A DNA stretch of 64,000 nt from positions 24,992 through 88,991 of the forward strand of contig JALXAX010000012.1 of NCBI GenBank assembly GCA_026991755.1, in the 5' to 3' direction. A program made the translations under genes and the position numbers. The notes below the pieces were generated by a model, which searched no databases, was not told the DNA's origin, and saw only the letters and a list, made by a program, of their open reading frames with translations. Below, piece by piece: positions 1-8,712 of this stretch (the stretch's first letter is position 1; every line of letters begins with the position of its first letter). This stretch comes from Thiotrichaceae bacterium. Lineage in GTDB: Bacteria; Pseudomonadota; Gammaproteobacteria; Thiotrichales; Thiotrichaceae.

Positions 1-597
1 GCTAAATATGCTTATAAAGTGGTCAATATAGAGGAAGCAGGTGTATTAAACGTTAGACAAAAGCCGAGCATAAAGTCTCCAGTGATTTTACAATTACCTG
101 CTGATGCGAAATGGATAGTTAAACGGACTTCAGATATTCAAGGTCGTTGGCAGAAAGTAGTATGGGGAGCATCGGAAGGGTGGGTGTCTAACAATTATGT
201 TAATAAAGACTCTCAAACTAGCAAACTTTTAGAGAAATACCGTCAGTGTGCTAATGAAAATCCAGAAAAATCAATGTGCTGTGGTTTTGAGCGTTCCTCG
301 GCTGGGCATGGTAGAAGCCATAAAATAAAAACATTTAGGGTAGTGAAGGTAGCGCGTGGTCAAAGTTTAAACGTACGAGCTTTAGGAAGTGCTAGTGCGA
401 AAAAAATAGCAACTCTTCCACATAATGCTATGGGAGTAGTTAAATACCCTAATCAGCAAGTTGGACGAGGTCGTTCTGCTTGGCAAAAAATACGTTGGAA
501 TGGTCGAGATGGATGGGTAAAAGCCTCTTTCTTAAAATACGACCCAATAATTTCTGAGTATCGGAATATAGTGCAGCAGATTTGCTCTTCCTATTAA
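1..597 (+). CDS. SH3b-domain protein, 5' end outside the window
   Basis: The reading frame is open from base 1, so the gene very likely starts before the window and the GTG at 19 is not its true start. It ends with TAA TGA at 595-600. Two bacterial SH3 (SH3b) repeats are visible: the first near residues 10-61 with the pattern VLNVRQKPS...WQKVVW...EGWV, the second near residues 118-185 with SLNVRALGS...WQKIRW...DGWV. A Cys-containing linker (CANENP...MCCGF) lies between them. SH3b pairs usually bind cell wall or act as targeting modules in secreted proteins. No catalytic domain is visible in the part seen, so the function is unknown. Confidence 0.7.
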   Translation, partial: AKYAYKVVNIEEAGVLNVRQKPSIKSPVILQLPADAKWIVKRTSDIQGRWQKVVWGASEGWVSNNYVNKDSQTSKLLEKYRQCANENPEKSMCCGFERSSAGHGRSHKIKTFRVVKVARGQSLNVRALGSASAKKIATLPHNAMGVVKYPNQQVGRGRSAWQKIRWNGRDGWVKASFLKYDPIISEYRNIVQQICSSY

Positions 598-610
598 TGA
601 TAACTTCCTA

Positions 611-637
611 TCCCATCTCCTTATAGATGGGGCTTTC
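611..637 (+). terminator. Possible terminator hairpin after the SH3b gene
   Basis: CCCATCT and AGATGGG form a 7-bp stem with a 6-base loop, 15 bases after the stop codon. The following tract GCTTTCCC is only weakly T-rich, so intrinsic termination is plausible but not certain. Confidence 0.4.
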
Positions 638-1006
638 CCGTGACAGGTTATCTAAGAAACTCTCGCTTGAACCCTCTTAGAATCGTGTTTGTTACGGGCT
701 TTTTATTCTTACTAAGGACTCAGGGTTAAATAAGATGCGGAACTTGACGCAGAATTTTTGTTCTAGGTTGGATGATCTAAATACTTAGCTGAGCTTTAGC
801 GAAACTTAGAAGCTTCAGCAGGCGCATAGTAGTTCTATGCAACGATTAAATCATTCAAGCCGGGTCAAAAAGGTTGCTATGCCCTTTGGTTGCAAGTTAA
901 ATTCTGTATGTTATTAACTCCTGAGTTCTAAGCCTGATAATAGCGCTTGAGCAATTTAGGCAAAGTATAAACTGGTGACCCACTTTGGGTGATGATGCGT
1001 TATAAT

Positions 1007-1123
1007 GGGCACCTCTATTAACTCATGGTTCGTTGCTGAGGCTAGAATCTGCAGAAGCTTCTACGTTTCGCTAAAGCTCAGCTAAATCACAGCAACTCCG
1101 ACAAAATTAATAGAGATGTCCTA
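1007..1123. repeat. Family A inverted-repeat element, diverged copy
   Basis: Ends GGCACCTCTATTAA and TTAATAGAGATGTCC are inverted repeats. The left end continues AACTCATGGTTCGTTGCTGAGGC, matching the end of the copies at 6335-6501 and 62472-62558. The right interior (TTTCGCTAAAGCTCA) also occurs in the copy at 63541. No open frame is present, so it looks like a non-autonomous mobile element. Confidence 0.55.
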
Positions 1124-1173
1124 ATAATTTAAACCTGTCTTTATCAGTGCAATGTGATGTGTCAACTAAGTCT

Positions 1174-1872
1174 ATGATTATGAATGCTCAGAGAAATACT
1201 AATCATATTTTAATTGTTGATGATGATCCGATACTTCAAGCCTTTTTGAAAGAACTCCTAGCTACCTATAATTATAGAGTAACCGCTATTAAAGAGGGGG
1301 AGATGCTTGAAAAAATAACCGACTGGACAGCATATAGTTTAGTGATTCTCGATGTGCTTTTACCCGGTAAAGATGGTTTTTACTGGATTGATTGGTTAAA
1401 TAAAATAGCACCAGGGGTTAAGGTGCTTATGCTGTCGGTTAGGGGGGAGGTTGATGATCGTATACTGGGCTTGGAATCGGGAGCAAACGATTATTTACCT
1501 AAGCCCTTTGATCAGCGTGAGTTGCTGGCCCGAATCAATAGCCTCATGCAACCTTCTCGGTTGGAAGAAGAACTGATCCATTTCGGAGATTTTTGTTTCA
1601 ATATACAAAACCTTTCGCTAACTAAAAATAAGCAGCTTATTAAGCTCACTACTTCTGAGGCAGAGTTGTTATATTTTTTTTGTACTCATCGCTTTATAAC
1701 TGTTAAGAGAGACCAGTTATCTCGGGCACTACATGGCACAAGCCTGAATCCGCTGGATAGAAAGATTGATGTCCATATCTGTAACTTACGCCAAAAATTA
1801 GAAAATAACCCTGCGAACCCAAAGTATATCCGTACTGTTTGGGGTAAAGGTTATCGCTTTCATACAAGATGA
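1174..1872 (+). CDS. OmpR/PhoB-type response regulator
   Basis: An N-terminal receiver domain has the acidic patch VDDDP, phospho-acceptor Asp near residue 60 (VILDVLLPG), the conserved Ser near 88 and Lys near 110 (LPKPFD). A C-terminal winged-helix DNA-binding domain follows (TTSEAELLYFF, RKIDVHICNLRQKLE, RTVWGKGYRF). The open frame extends to GTG 1147, but ATG 1174 or 1180 fits the family better; no strong ribosome site decides it. The stop codon TGA is formed across the junction with a family B repeat at 1871, and the same stop would exist without the insertion. The hybrid kinase just downstream is the likely partner. Confidence 0.85.
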   Translation: MIMNAQRNTNHILIVDDDPILQAFLKELLATYNYRVTAIKEGEMLEKITDWTAYSLVILDVLLPGKDGFYWIDWLNKIAPGVKVLMLSVRGEVDDRILGLESGANDYLPKPFDQRELLARINSLMQPSRLEEELIHFGDFCFNIQNLSLTKNKQLIKLTTSEAELLYFFCTHRFITVKRDQLSRALHGTSLNPLDRKIDVHICNLRQKLENNPANPKYIRTVWGKGYRFHTR

Positions 1873-2030
1873 GACCTTTGCAGGAAAGATATGATGGATT
1901 AAAACGGCTTGAATTCCCTCTATTTCTGCTGAAAATTCGGCCAATAGCTCGGCTACTCCCCTCTTTATTTAGCAGAAATAGAGAAGATTACGCTCGTTTT
2001 TCTCTCGCCATCCTTTCATGCAAAGGTCTC
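1871..2030. mobile_element. Family B MITE-like element, 160 bp, with AAGAT duplication
   Basis: Starts GAGACCTTTGCAGG and ends CATGCAAAGGTCTC, forming inverted ends. It is flanked on both sides by AAGAT, a 5-bp target duplication. The interior is a second nested palindrome (CTCTATTTCTGCT...AGCAGAAATAGAG) around AATAGC/GCTA. It was inserted at the stop codon of the response regulator; removing one AAGAT copy restores the same TGA stop. Confidence 0.85.
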
Positions 2031-2056
2031 AAGATGAAATCACTACATTCTCAAAG

Positions 2057-4768
2057 ATGGTTAAGATAATGAAGGGAAAAAGTCTGTTTTTTCATCTTGC
2101 CTTGCTGTTTACACTTTTCATAGTGACTGGATACGCGCAACCCTTTCCTGTTGTTCTTGATGACTCTATTGAGAGCTTAGATGTATCGTCGAAGCTGGAA
2201 ATCCTGGAAGATCCACACGGAAAAACCAGTATAGAGGAGATAACCTCCATTGGGGGGCATGCTAAATGGAGGTCTTATGATATCCAGTCAGCCACTTTTA
2301 TTGAGAGAGAGTCCACTTACTGGTTACGTTTGCAAGTGGAAAATAAAAGTAAAGCCAACGTGCTTTGGTATCTAACCAATACAGAAGCCTATAATAAATC
2401 GGCTCACCAGCTTTATCTAAAGCCTTCTAATGAGATAGCTTATGAGGTGAGAAGCCTAGATAAGCAAAACCAACAAACCTTCCCCGTTATATTTAAAGGC
2501 TCTGGGGTTACTACATTGTATTTGCGGATCAGTGGCAAATTTTATAGGTCAGTACCTTCTTTAGAGTTGGTATTTCATACGCCTGATTCGTTACTGGTAA
2601 GCAGTAATGCCCGTAGTTTGTTCTATGCTTTAATTATTGGCGCGATGCTGGTTATTGGAATCTATAACTCTACCTTGTTTGTTCTATTAGCCGATTATAG
2701 TTACGGCAGTCTTGCGGTGAGTATCTTTTGCCTTGTCTTTCTATCCAGTAATCTAAATGGGCTCTATTACCAAGTGACAGGAATAGAAAAAACTAATTAT
2801 GTTCTTTTTAACATTATCTATCTGTTTGTGCTCGCTAGTGGGCTAGAGTTTATGCGGCGAATTATTGATACGGAGAAATATGCGCCGGTAATCAATAAGG
2901 TCTTTCTGGCTGTTGAGTGGGGGTTGGTTGGCTTTGTTTTTATATCAAGCTGGGTGTCTTTTGATTTATTTGTAATTAGTTCAATCGCTTTTTTTGCTTT
3001 GGCTCTTTTGCTCATTGGGAGTGTTATGGCAAAGCGGAATGGGCGAAATCATTCAGTGATCTTGTTATTCATTCTGGTGCTTTTTGTGCTCTCGTTAGCT
3101 CCTTATCTCGCATCAAGTTTAGAAATAATTTCGAGAAATGCTTTCTATCTGGATGTTATGCATATTGGATTTCTAACGACCACAATATTGCTCTCAATTG
3201 TATTGGCGGAACAAACCAAAGAAATTCAGGAATCCAAGAAAATTGCTCAGGCTGCAAGTGAGGCTAAAAGCCTCTTTCTCGCTAATATGAGTCATGAATT
3301 GCGCACTCCAATGAATGCCGTTATTGGTTTTAGCCATTTGCTGAGAAAAACAAATATAGATAAAAAACAACGAAACTATGTGGTTAATACGCTAGAGTCG
3401 TCGCGTTATATGCTGGAGCTTATTGATAAAATACTGGATTTTTCAAAAATCAATGCTCAAAAACTTACCCTTCATCCTTCTCATTTCATTCTTAATGACA
3501 TCTTTAATATCGTCACGGCTCACTCGGAGATACTTTGTAAGAACAAAGATATTTTGTTTGAATTGGATTGTGATTCGAATATCCCCCAGCACCTTTACGG
3601 GGATTCGTTACGCTTAAGACAGGTTCTTATTAATTTGACCGATAATGCGATCAAGTTTACAAAGCAAGGTAAGGTTGTCTTCTCAGTTAAGCTGTTGAAG
3701 GCGGACTTTAGCAGAGTGCTTTTGCATTTCTGCGTGTCAGATACGGGTATTGGCCTTGATTCAAAAAAATATAATGATGTGTTTGAGCCTTTCTCTCAAG
3801 CAAATACTAGCCACTCTCGTCAATATGGCGGAACAGGCTTGGGGCTAGCTCTTAGCCAAGGTATTGTTGAGCGTATGGGGAGCAAGATTGAAATAGAAAG
3901 TAACATGGGCAATGGAAGTAAGTTCTTTTTTTCTGTTTGGTTGAAGCGCAGTACTATTGGGCAATTAACGGTCGTGCCTACAGCGGACAAGAAAATAGAA
4001 AGTGGCTATACTGAAGCTGTCGAAAAAACGGTTTTGCTGGTAGAGGATGATAGAATTAATCAGCTAGTTGCAAAGGAGCTTTTGGAACAATGTGGTGTAA
4101 ATGTGTATGTGGTCGATGATGGAAAAGCCGCTATTGATTTTATAAAAGCGACTCCTCCTGACTTAATCTTTATGGATATACAAATGCCCGAAATGGATGG
4201 CTATGAAGCGGTATCTGTAATTCGTTCAGACCTTGATCTTGGTAATTTACCCATTGTTGCGCTTACTGCTCATACGGGACATGAAGAAAAACAGAAGTGC
4301 CTTGAAAGCGGGATGAATGCTTTCCTTGCAAAACCTATTCAGCCAGAGAAGCTACGAAGTATTTTGGTCGATTTGCTGTCTATTTCGCCGCCCAATAAAA
4401 TTCAAGGTGGTGCTCGGATAGTATCAAAGAAAGAAATCCAACATAATTTGGATGTTTTTACTAATAGGCTGAGCAAAGAATCAGCTCATACCGTTCTTGA
4501 TGAAATATCATCACATTTACAAGTTGCCAGTAAGGAGCTATTACTTTATCTGAATAATAAAGAATGGAAAAAAGCAGGGATATGTGCTCATCGACTAAGA
4601 GGGTCGATTAACTTGTATGGCACAGAAAAAATTAAAACATTATTGAGAGAAATTGATGAGGAGAGGGTTACTTCTCAAATGGTCGTTGGGATAACAGTAG
4701 AGTTAGAGCAAGAGTTTTTGTATATATTGGAGGGTATCAGGGAAGTTTCAAAAGCTGAAAAGATATAA
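2057..4768 (+). CDS. Hybrid histidine kinase (7TMR-DISM, HisKA, HATPase, REC, HPt)
   Basis: The protein is about 903 residues from ATG 2057; ATG 2069 is also possible. The frame reaches back to 2018, but those codons lie in the family B repeat and are probably not the native start. Order: an N-terminal hydrophobic signal, a periplasmic DISMED2-like domain, seven membrane segments at about 185-385, a HisKA domain with phospho-acceptor His ([10 protein letters not shown], about 413), an ATPase domain ([22 protein letters not shown]), a receiver with Asp about 707 ([13 protein letters not shown]) and a C-terminal HPt domain with His about 845 (CAHRLRGS). This is a full internal phosphorelay, presumably passing phosphate to the upstream regulator. 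The signal sensed is unknown. Confidence 0.88.
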   Translation: MVKIMKGKSLFFHLALLFTLFIVTGYAQPFPVVLDDSIESLDVSSKLEILEDPHGKTSIEEITSIGGHAKWRSYDIQSATFIERESTYWLRLQVENKSKANVLWYLTNTEAYNKSAHQLYLKPSNEIAYEVRSLDKQNQQTFPVIFKGSGVTTLYLRISGKFYRSVPSLELVFHTPDSLLVSSNARSLFYALIIGAMLVIGIYNSTLFVLLADYSYGSLAVSIFCLVFLSSNLNGLYYQVTGIEKTNYVLFNIIYLFVLASGLEFMRRIIDTEKYAPVINKVFLAVEWGLVGFVFISSWVSFDLFVISSIAFFALALLLIGSVMAKRNGRNHSVILLFILVLFVLSLAPYLASSLEIISRNAFYLDVMHIGFLTTTILLSIVLAEQTKEIQESKKIAQAASEAKSLFLANMSHELRTPMNAVIGFSHLLRKTNIDKKQRNYVVNTLESSRYMLELIDKILDFSKINAQKLTLHPSHFILNDIFNIVTAHSEILCKNKDILFELDCDSNIPQHLYGDSLRLRQVLINLTDNAIKFTKQGKVVFSVKLLKADFSRVLLHFCVSDTGIGLDSKKYNDVFEPFSQANTSHSRQYGGTGLGLALSQGIVERMGSKIEIESNMGNGSKFFFSVWLKRSTIGQLTVVPTADKKIESGYTEAVEKTVLLVEDDRINQLVAKELLEQCGVNVYVVDDGKAAIDFIKATPPDLIFMDIQMPEMDGYEAVSVIRSDLDLGNLPIVALTAHTGHEEKQKCLESGMNAFLAKPIQPEKLRSILVDLLSISPPNKIQGGARIVSKKEIQHNLDVFTNRLSKESAHTVLDEISSHLQVASKELLLYLNNKEWKKAGICAHRLRGSINLYGTEKIKTLLREIDEERVTSQMVVGITVELEQEFLYILEGIREVSKAEKI

Positions 4769-4781
4769 TGTAAGTATGACT

Positions 4782-5465
4782 CTAACTATGTGTACAGGAC
4801 CAGGCAAAGACGGTCTTCGCGCCGTTTTTCTTTAAAACTTTGGCTATTTCGTTGACGGTTGTTCCTGTTGAGATGACATCATCAATAATAGCGATACAGC
4901 TATAGGGTAAAGGGGATGCACAGCTAAAACTATTTCTAAGGTTCGTTTTACGCTCCTTTGCACTACATTCTGTTTGGGGACGATTATGCTTATTTCGAAT
5001 AAGGGCATCAGTCAGTAAAGGAATATTGAGTTTTTTAGCTAAAGGCTTCGCAATTTCAATCGCTTGGTTGTAACCCCGTTGACGCAATCGTTTAGTGTGA
5101 AGAGGGGTAGCTATAAGTGCTTCTGGACATGTAGTGTTTTGTTGAATGATAGCTTCTGCCATTAGTTTTCCGAGTAAATCAGCGGCGAGAATGGAATGAT
5201 TAAACTTTAGTTGCTTAATGAGGTAGTTCATAGGTGGTTTGTAGTGGAATAAGCTAAAGGTTTTATCAACGATGGGTGGGTGTGTTTGGCACCTTCCGCA
5301 CAAACCATGAATGTCTGCCTTTAGAGCATTACCACATTGTGGACAGCTGTGAGTGATGACAGGGAGGTCATCTAAGCAGTACTGACATAAACATAACGGT
5401 TGTTGTTCGTCTTGCAAAGAGGTATGGCAAAGAATACAGCTAGCGGTGATGGGTTGAGAGAACAT
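4782..5465 (-). CDS. comF: ComF family phosphoribosyltransferase-like protein
   Basis: The 227-residue protein begins with a Cys-rich zinc-ribbon region (CILC...CQYC...CPQCG...CGRC, residues 11-60). A phosphoribosyltransferase-like domain follows, with the PRPP-binding motif AIIDDVISTGTT near residues 193-204 and LIATPLHTKRLRQRGYNQ near 120. ComF family members are needed for uptake of transforming DNA into the cytoplasm in competent bacteria. The gene converges on the hybrid kinase and is followed upstream, 3 bases away, by the rhombosortase gene in the same direction. No other competence gene is in the window. Confidence 0.88.
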   Translation of the reverse strand: MFSQPITASCILCHTSLQDEQQPLCLCQYCLDDLPVITHSCPQCGNALKADIHGLCGRCQTHPPIVDKTFSLFHYKPPMNYLIKQLKFNHSILAADLLGKLMAEAIIQQNTTCPEALIATPLHTKRLRQRGYNQAIEIAKPLAKKLNIPLLTDALIRNKHNRPQTECSAKERKTNLRNSFSCASPLPYSCIAIIDDVISTGTTVNEIAKVLKKNGAKTVFAWSCTHS

Positions 5466-5468
5466 AAG

Positions 5469-6071
5469 TCATTCTTTTAATGAAGCTTTAAGAGAAATAA
5501 CTAAACCGATACTAAGTAGAATTCCCGCAGTTAGCCCATAAATATGTGAATCCGTGGAGACAGGTGCTCCAATCAAAGCTGCGCTACTATCCGTTAGCCC
5601 TGTGTGTTGAGAGTCCCATAATAGTTTTGCAGGTATAACGATTAAAATAGGCAGCCCTGTGAGGTAGTCTTTACCCATGACGGCGCTTGTTGCGGCGACA
5701 ATATAGAGGCCATATAAAGAGCCTGATAGACCAGCGTACCAGATGAGTTCAGGGTTGAAAAAATATAGCCCTAAGCCTACAGAAAGTGTAGTAATAAAGA
5801 GCGAAAGGTAAAAAAGAGTAGTGCTAAGTTGGTCTTTAAATAAGAAGCAAATGAAGCTTAGCCCTGCGAGGTTCATCAATAGATGGTAGGTGTTGGTGTG
5901 AACAAAGTTGCCTGTTAATAGCAACCAGAATTTACCATTGTTGATCGACTCGCGTTGGAATAGTAAATCACTTTGAAAGTATTGTAATAGTACGATAAGC
6001 AATGAAAGCAATATGATATGCATGCATAGTTTGGGCTGTACAAGATAATGAAAAGTCTTCGAGAGTGACAT
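5469..6071 (-). CDS. rrtA: Rhombosortase (rhomboid-family serine protease)
   Basis: A 200-residue protein with about six hydrophobic membrane segments. It has the rhomboid features TGNFVHTNTYHLLMNLAGL (50-71), the catalytic-Ser loop GLSGSLYG (114-121, Ser about 116) and a C-terminal His (SHIYGLTAG, about 176). The size and the HLLMN/GLSG spacing match the GlyGly-CTERM rhombosortase branch. These enzymes cleave C-terminal tails from type II secretion substrates and help anchor them. It sits divergently next to gspGHIJ, which supports that role. No GlyGly-CTERM substrate is visible in this window. Confidence 0.75.
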   Translation of the reverse strand: MSLSKTFHYLVQPKLCMHIILLSLLIVLLQYFQSDLLFQRESINNGKFWLLLTGNFVHTNTYHLLMNLAGLSFICFLFKDQLSTTLFYLSLFITTLSVGLGLYFFNPELIWYAGLSGSLYGLYIVAATSAVMGKDYLTGLPILIVIPAKLLWDSQHTGLTDSSAALIGAPVSTDSHIYGLTAGILLSIGLVISLKASLKE

Positions 6072-6171
6072 GAGAGGTTATAGCGTCATTGATAATTTTG
6101 ATTAAAAGTGTGACATTGTTGTATGCAACTATTAGTATGCTTACCTATAATATGATTATCTAGGAATTGAT

Positions 6172-6336
6172 TAAGGAAGCTCTGAATAAGTCGGGTGGAA
6201 TTTCTCGACAGATGAAATTGTTCAGTTTTTGCTTAAAAATGGAGCTAATAGTCGTTCTATCAGGGAGATTTTTAAGCAAAAAATGGGCAATTTCAGCTTC
6301 GAGAAAACCGCTCATGACTTGTTCAGAGGTTCCTTA
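6172..6336. repeat. Family A inverted-repeat element (first of a tandem pair)
   Basis: Begins TAAGGAAGCTCTGAATAAGTC and ends GACTTGTTCAGAGGTTCCTTA; the ends are inverted copies over about 20 bases. The inside carries TTTTTGCTTAAAAAT...ATTTTTAAGCAAAAAA as a nested palindrome. It is non-coding. Confidence 0.75.
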
Positions 6337-6501
6337 AGGAATCTCTGATTAACTCTGATCGGAATTTCTGAGAGATAGAATTTGTCAGGTTTTTGCTAGA
6401 AAAGTTAGCAATAGCCGTAGCTATTGGTCACTTTTATAGCGAAAAACTGGCAGATTCTAGCCTCAGAAAAACGAATCATGAGTTGATCAGAGCTTCCTTA
6501 A
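6335..6501. repeat. Family A inverted-repeat element (second of a tandem pair)
   Basis: Begins TAAGGAATCTCTGATTAACTC and ends GAGTTGATCAGAGCTTCCTTA, sharing the TTAA junction with the preceding copy. It holds the internal palindrome AATAGCCGTAGCTATT. A frame open through it joins the gspG frame and would give a false 48-residue extension. Confidence 0.75.
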
Positions 6502-6536
6502 GCAATAATCATAACAAATTTAATAGGGGTTTATTG

Positions 6537-6974
6537 ATGAATAGACAAATGACGAAAAGACAACAGTATCAATCCGCACATCAGGTGTCAGGTTTTACAT
6601 TAATCGAGGTCATGGTAGTAGTACTTATCCTTGCTATATTAGCTGCCGTGGTAGCACCAAAAATATTAGGCAAGCCCGATGAGGCTCGAATTACCGCCGC
6701 CAAAACAGATATAACTTCGATAGAGACATCAATGGATTTATATCGAATGGATAATTTCCAATATCCGCCTACTTCCGATGGCATATCCGCTTTATTGACT
6801 AAGCCATCAGGAGCGACCGACAACTGGAAGGCTTATCTGAAACGTGAGCCTAAAGACCCATGGGGTAATCCTTATAAATATACCAACCCAGGAACCCACG
6901 GTGAAATTGATATCTATTCTTTAGGCCCAGATCGTGTGCCTAGTGATGACGATGTAGGTAACTGGTCTAACTGA
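6537..6974 (+). CDS. gspG: Type II secretion major pseudopilin GspG
   Basis: From ATG 6537, preceded by AGGGG, the product is 145 residues. A short basic leader is followed by the prepilin peptidase site SG|FTLIE at 18-24, with Glu at +5, then a hydrophobic helix. The GspG-specific C-terminal region is clear: YPPTSDGISAL, DPWGNPYKY and a closing IYSLGPDR near 120-131, where the calcium-binding Asp residues of the family lie. The frame is open upstream to 6393, but those codons are in a mobile repeat, so the upstream start is rejected. GspG is the main subunit of the pseudopilus that pushes substrates through the outer-membrane secretin. Confidence 0.93.
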   Translation: MNRQMTKRQQYQSAHQVSGFTLIEVMVVVLILAILAAVVAPKILGKPDEARITAAKTDITSIETSMDLYRMDNFQYPPTSDGISALLTKPSGATDNWKAYLKREPKDPWGNPYKYTNPGTHGEIDIYSLGPDRVPSDDDVGNWSN

Positions 6975-6976
6975 TA

Positions 6977-7100
6977 TTAAGGAAACTCTGAACAAGTCAT
7001 GATTCGTTTTTCTGAGGCTAGAATCCGCCACTTTTCTATCAAAAAACTGACAAATTCTACCACTCAGAAATTTCGATCAGACTTAATCAGACTTCCTTAA
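6977..7100. repeat. Family A inverted-repeat element between gspG and gspH
   Basis: Begins TTAAGGAAACTCTGAACAAGTC two bases after the gspG stop and ends GACTTCCTTAA fifteen bases before the gspH start. About 124 bp, non-coding, with inverted ends. It interrupts an otherwise compact operon. Confidence 0.75.
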
Positions 7101-7114
7101 GTAAGTGAAATTCC

Positions 7115-7660
7115 ATGAGAGTCCCTAATTTACCGTTTTTAATACGACCTTCTCAGGTAATAGGCGCAAAGCATAGTGGTTTTACCTTAATTGAGTTGCT
7201 AGTTGTCTTAATCATTATTTCAGTAATGGTCGGTGCGGCAACTATTATGCTTAAACGTGACTTTACTGATTTACTGGCCGATGATGCTAAGCGGCTCAAA
7301 GCATTAGTTTCGTTGGGTAGAGATGAGGCATTGTTTCAATCAAGATCATTAGGTCTGCGTTTCTATGAAGATGGCTATGATTTTGTTATTGGTGGTGAAG
7401 AATTAGGTACATGGGTTCCGCTAGAGGATAAGCAGTTTAGAAAGCGTAAACTTGCTAAAGGAGTGGAGTTGGAGATATTCCGAAAGAATGCATCCATTGA
7501 TCTCATTAGTAAGGAAAATAAACAACCACAGGTTTTTTTACTGTCAACGGGAGAGGTGACGCCGTTTCGCATTGAACTAGTCTACCCTGCAAAAGCAAAG
7601 CTTAAACTTCGTTTCGATGGTTTGGGTGTGGCTGAAATACTTTCAAATGAAAATTTTTAA
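7115..7660 (+). CDS. gspH: Type II secretion minor pseudopilin GspH
   Basis: A 181-residue protein with the prepilin motif SG|FTLIELLV at 21-30 (Glu +5) and a hydrophobic N-terminal helix. A less conserved periplasmic body follows, with LGRDEALFQSRSLGLRFYEDGYDF, as is usual in GspH. The start is ATG 7115 with a poor ribosome site; expression may depend on read-through from gspG across the family A repeat. It sits in gspG-H-I-J order. GspH joins the pseudopilus tip or shaft as a minor subunit. Confidence 0.85.
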   Translation: MRVPNLPFLIRPSQVIGAKHSGFTLIELLVVLIIISVMVGAATIMLKRDFTDLLADDAKRLKALVSLGRDEALFQSRSLGLRFYEDGYDFVIGGEELGTWVPLEDKQFRKRKLAKGVELEIFRKNASIDLISKENKQPQVFLLSTGEVTPFRIELVYPAKAKLKLRFDGLGVAEILSNENF

Positions 7661-7696
7661 AAAAATACTATCTATTTGTCTTATATATTCATAGGT

Positions 7697-8068
7697 ATGA
7701 AAACAACTAATCAAAAAGGTTTTTCTTTATTAGAGGTCATGGTGGCTTTAGCTATCGTGGCTGTTTCCTTGGGGGCGGTTATTCATGCTGTTGGTGTTTC
7801 TGCTACCCATGAAGCGGCGATGGGTGAGAAAACTTTTGCACGTTGGGTGGGGATGAACCAGTTAGCAAAACTAAAGATAGAACATAAGTGGCCAAGTATT
7901 GGGAGCAGTAAGGGCGACGAAGACATGGCAGGTGGAAAGTGGGTGTGGAAGCAAAAAACACTTAATACGGATGATAAAAATGTGCGGCGTGTTGAAGTCT
8001 CTGTATGGCGAGCAGGTAATGAAAAAAACAGCGCTGATGCCTTTATTGTTGGCTTTTTGGCGAAATAG
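7697..8068 (+). CDS. gspI: Type II secretion minor pseudopilin GspI
   Basis: ATG 7697, preceded by ATAGGT, gives 123 residues; the frame is open upstream to 7676. The prepilin site is KG|FSLLEVMVALAI at 7-18 with Glu +5. The body contains ARWVGMNQLAKLKI, like the GspI family (RNQLAELRL-type segment), and ends with the expected short beta region. GspI forms the pseudopilus tip complex with GspJ and GspK. It precedes gspJ by two bases. Confidence 0.88.
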   Translation: MKTTNQKGFSLLEVMVALAIVAVSLGAVIHAVGVSATHEAAMGEKTFARWVGMNQLAKLKIEHKWPSIGSSKGDEDMAGGKWVWKQKTLNTDDKNVRRVEVSVWRAGNEKNSADAFIVGFLAK

Positions 8069-8070
8069 AA

Positions 8071-8712
8071 ATGATAACTAATAACCCTTCGCTGAAATGT
8101 TCAATAAGACAAGCTCAGGCAAAGAAACAACTAGCTTTCACCTTAATTGAATTGTTGATAGCGATGGCTATTTTTGCTGTTATGGCTGCACTGGCGTTTG
8201 GTGGTTTGCGTTCTGTTATCGCAACTAGTAGTGGAGTCGAACAACAAATAGAACGCCTGGAAAGCTTGCAACGTACCGTTATGTTTTTAGAACGTGATGT
8301 CCGCCAATTAGCGGCAAGACCCGTGAATACAGAAGTGGCAAAAAGACGTTATGCACTACAGGCAGGCCCCAATGGGGATATATTGCTTGAATTTACCCGA
8401 GCAGGAAACCCCAACCCTGGTGGTTTAACGAGAAGCAGCTTGCAGCGTGTTCGTTATGTACTAGAGGAAGGTGTGCTTATCAGGCAGACATGGGATCAAG
8501 TTGACAGCTTGCTAAGTGATGAGCCTGTAAAGCTCAAATTATTGGATAAACTTAAGGGCGTGAAATTTAAGTTTCTTGATATAAACAATAAGTGGCAAAC
8601 GAACTGGGGAATAAGAGGGCCTTTAGACCAGCTTCCATTAGCTGTAGAGATAGTGCTTGAGCATGAGCAATGGGGTGAGGTTAGACGATTAATTCCCGTA
8701 TTCGGGTTTTAG
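8071..8712 (+). CDS. gspJ: Type II secretion minor pseudopilin GspJ
   Basis: The 213-residue product has a prepilin motif A|FTLIELLIAMAIFAVMA at about 22-38. The residue before the cleavage site is Ala rather than the usual Gly, which is unusual but sometimes tolerated. Family signatures follow: LERDVRQLAARPV, GLTRSSLQRVRYVLEEGVLIRQ and a C-terminal EIVLEHEQWGEVRRL. GspJ completes the tip complex. No gspK and none of gspC-F or gspL-M follow, so the rest of the secretion apparatus must be encoded elsewhere. Confidence 0.88.
   Translation: MITNNPSLKCSIRQAQAKKQLAFTLIELLIAMAIFAVMAALAFGGLRSVIATSSGVEQQIERLESLQRTVMFLERDVRQLAARPVNTEVAKRRYALQAGPNGDILLEFTRAGNPNPGGLTRSSLQRVRYVLEEGVLIRQTWDQVDSLLSDEPVKLKLLDKLKGVKFKFLDINNKWQTNWGIRGPLDQLPLAVEIVLEHEQWGEVRRLIPVFGF

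Larger units (their letters stand above)
598..1173. other. Gene-free region with inverted repeats
   Basis: No convincing gene is seen here. A 36-base arm at 786-821 (TAGCTGAGCTTTAGCG...) recurs inverted at 1049-1084 with about two mismatches. The right arm lies inside a family A repeat (1007-1123). A TATAAT at 1001-1006 directly abuts that repeat but lacks a clear -35 box. Confidence 0.5.
6072..6536. other. Divergent rrtA/gspG intergenic region filled by two family A repeats
   Basis: The first 100 bases hold the presumed upstream region of rrtA (AT-rich, no clear promoter chosen). The rest is two abutting family A elements that share their TTAA end, then 35 bases including the gspG ribosome site AGGGG. 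Confidence 0.6.

Noticed and set aside
1147..1173. GTG 1147 as start of the response regulator
   Set aside because: It adds nine residues not usual before a receiver domain; no ribosome site favours it, though it is not excluded.
1869..2069. 66-residue frame between response regulator and kinase
   Set aside because: It lies almost wholly in the family B element.
6393..6536. Upstream start giving GspG a 48-residue extension
   Set aside because: The extension is coded by a mobile repeat; ATG 6537 has a ribosome site and gives the normal prepilin leader.
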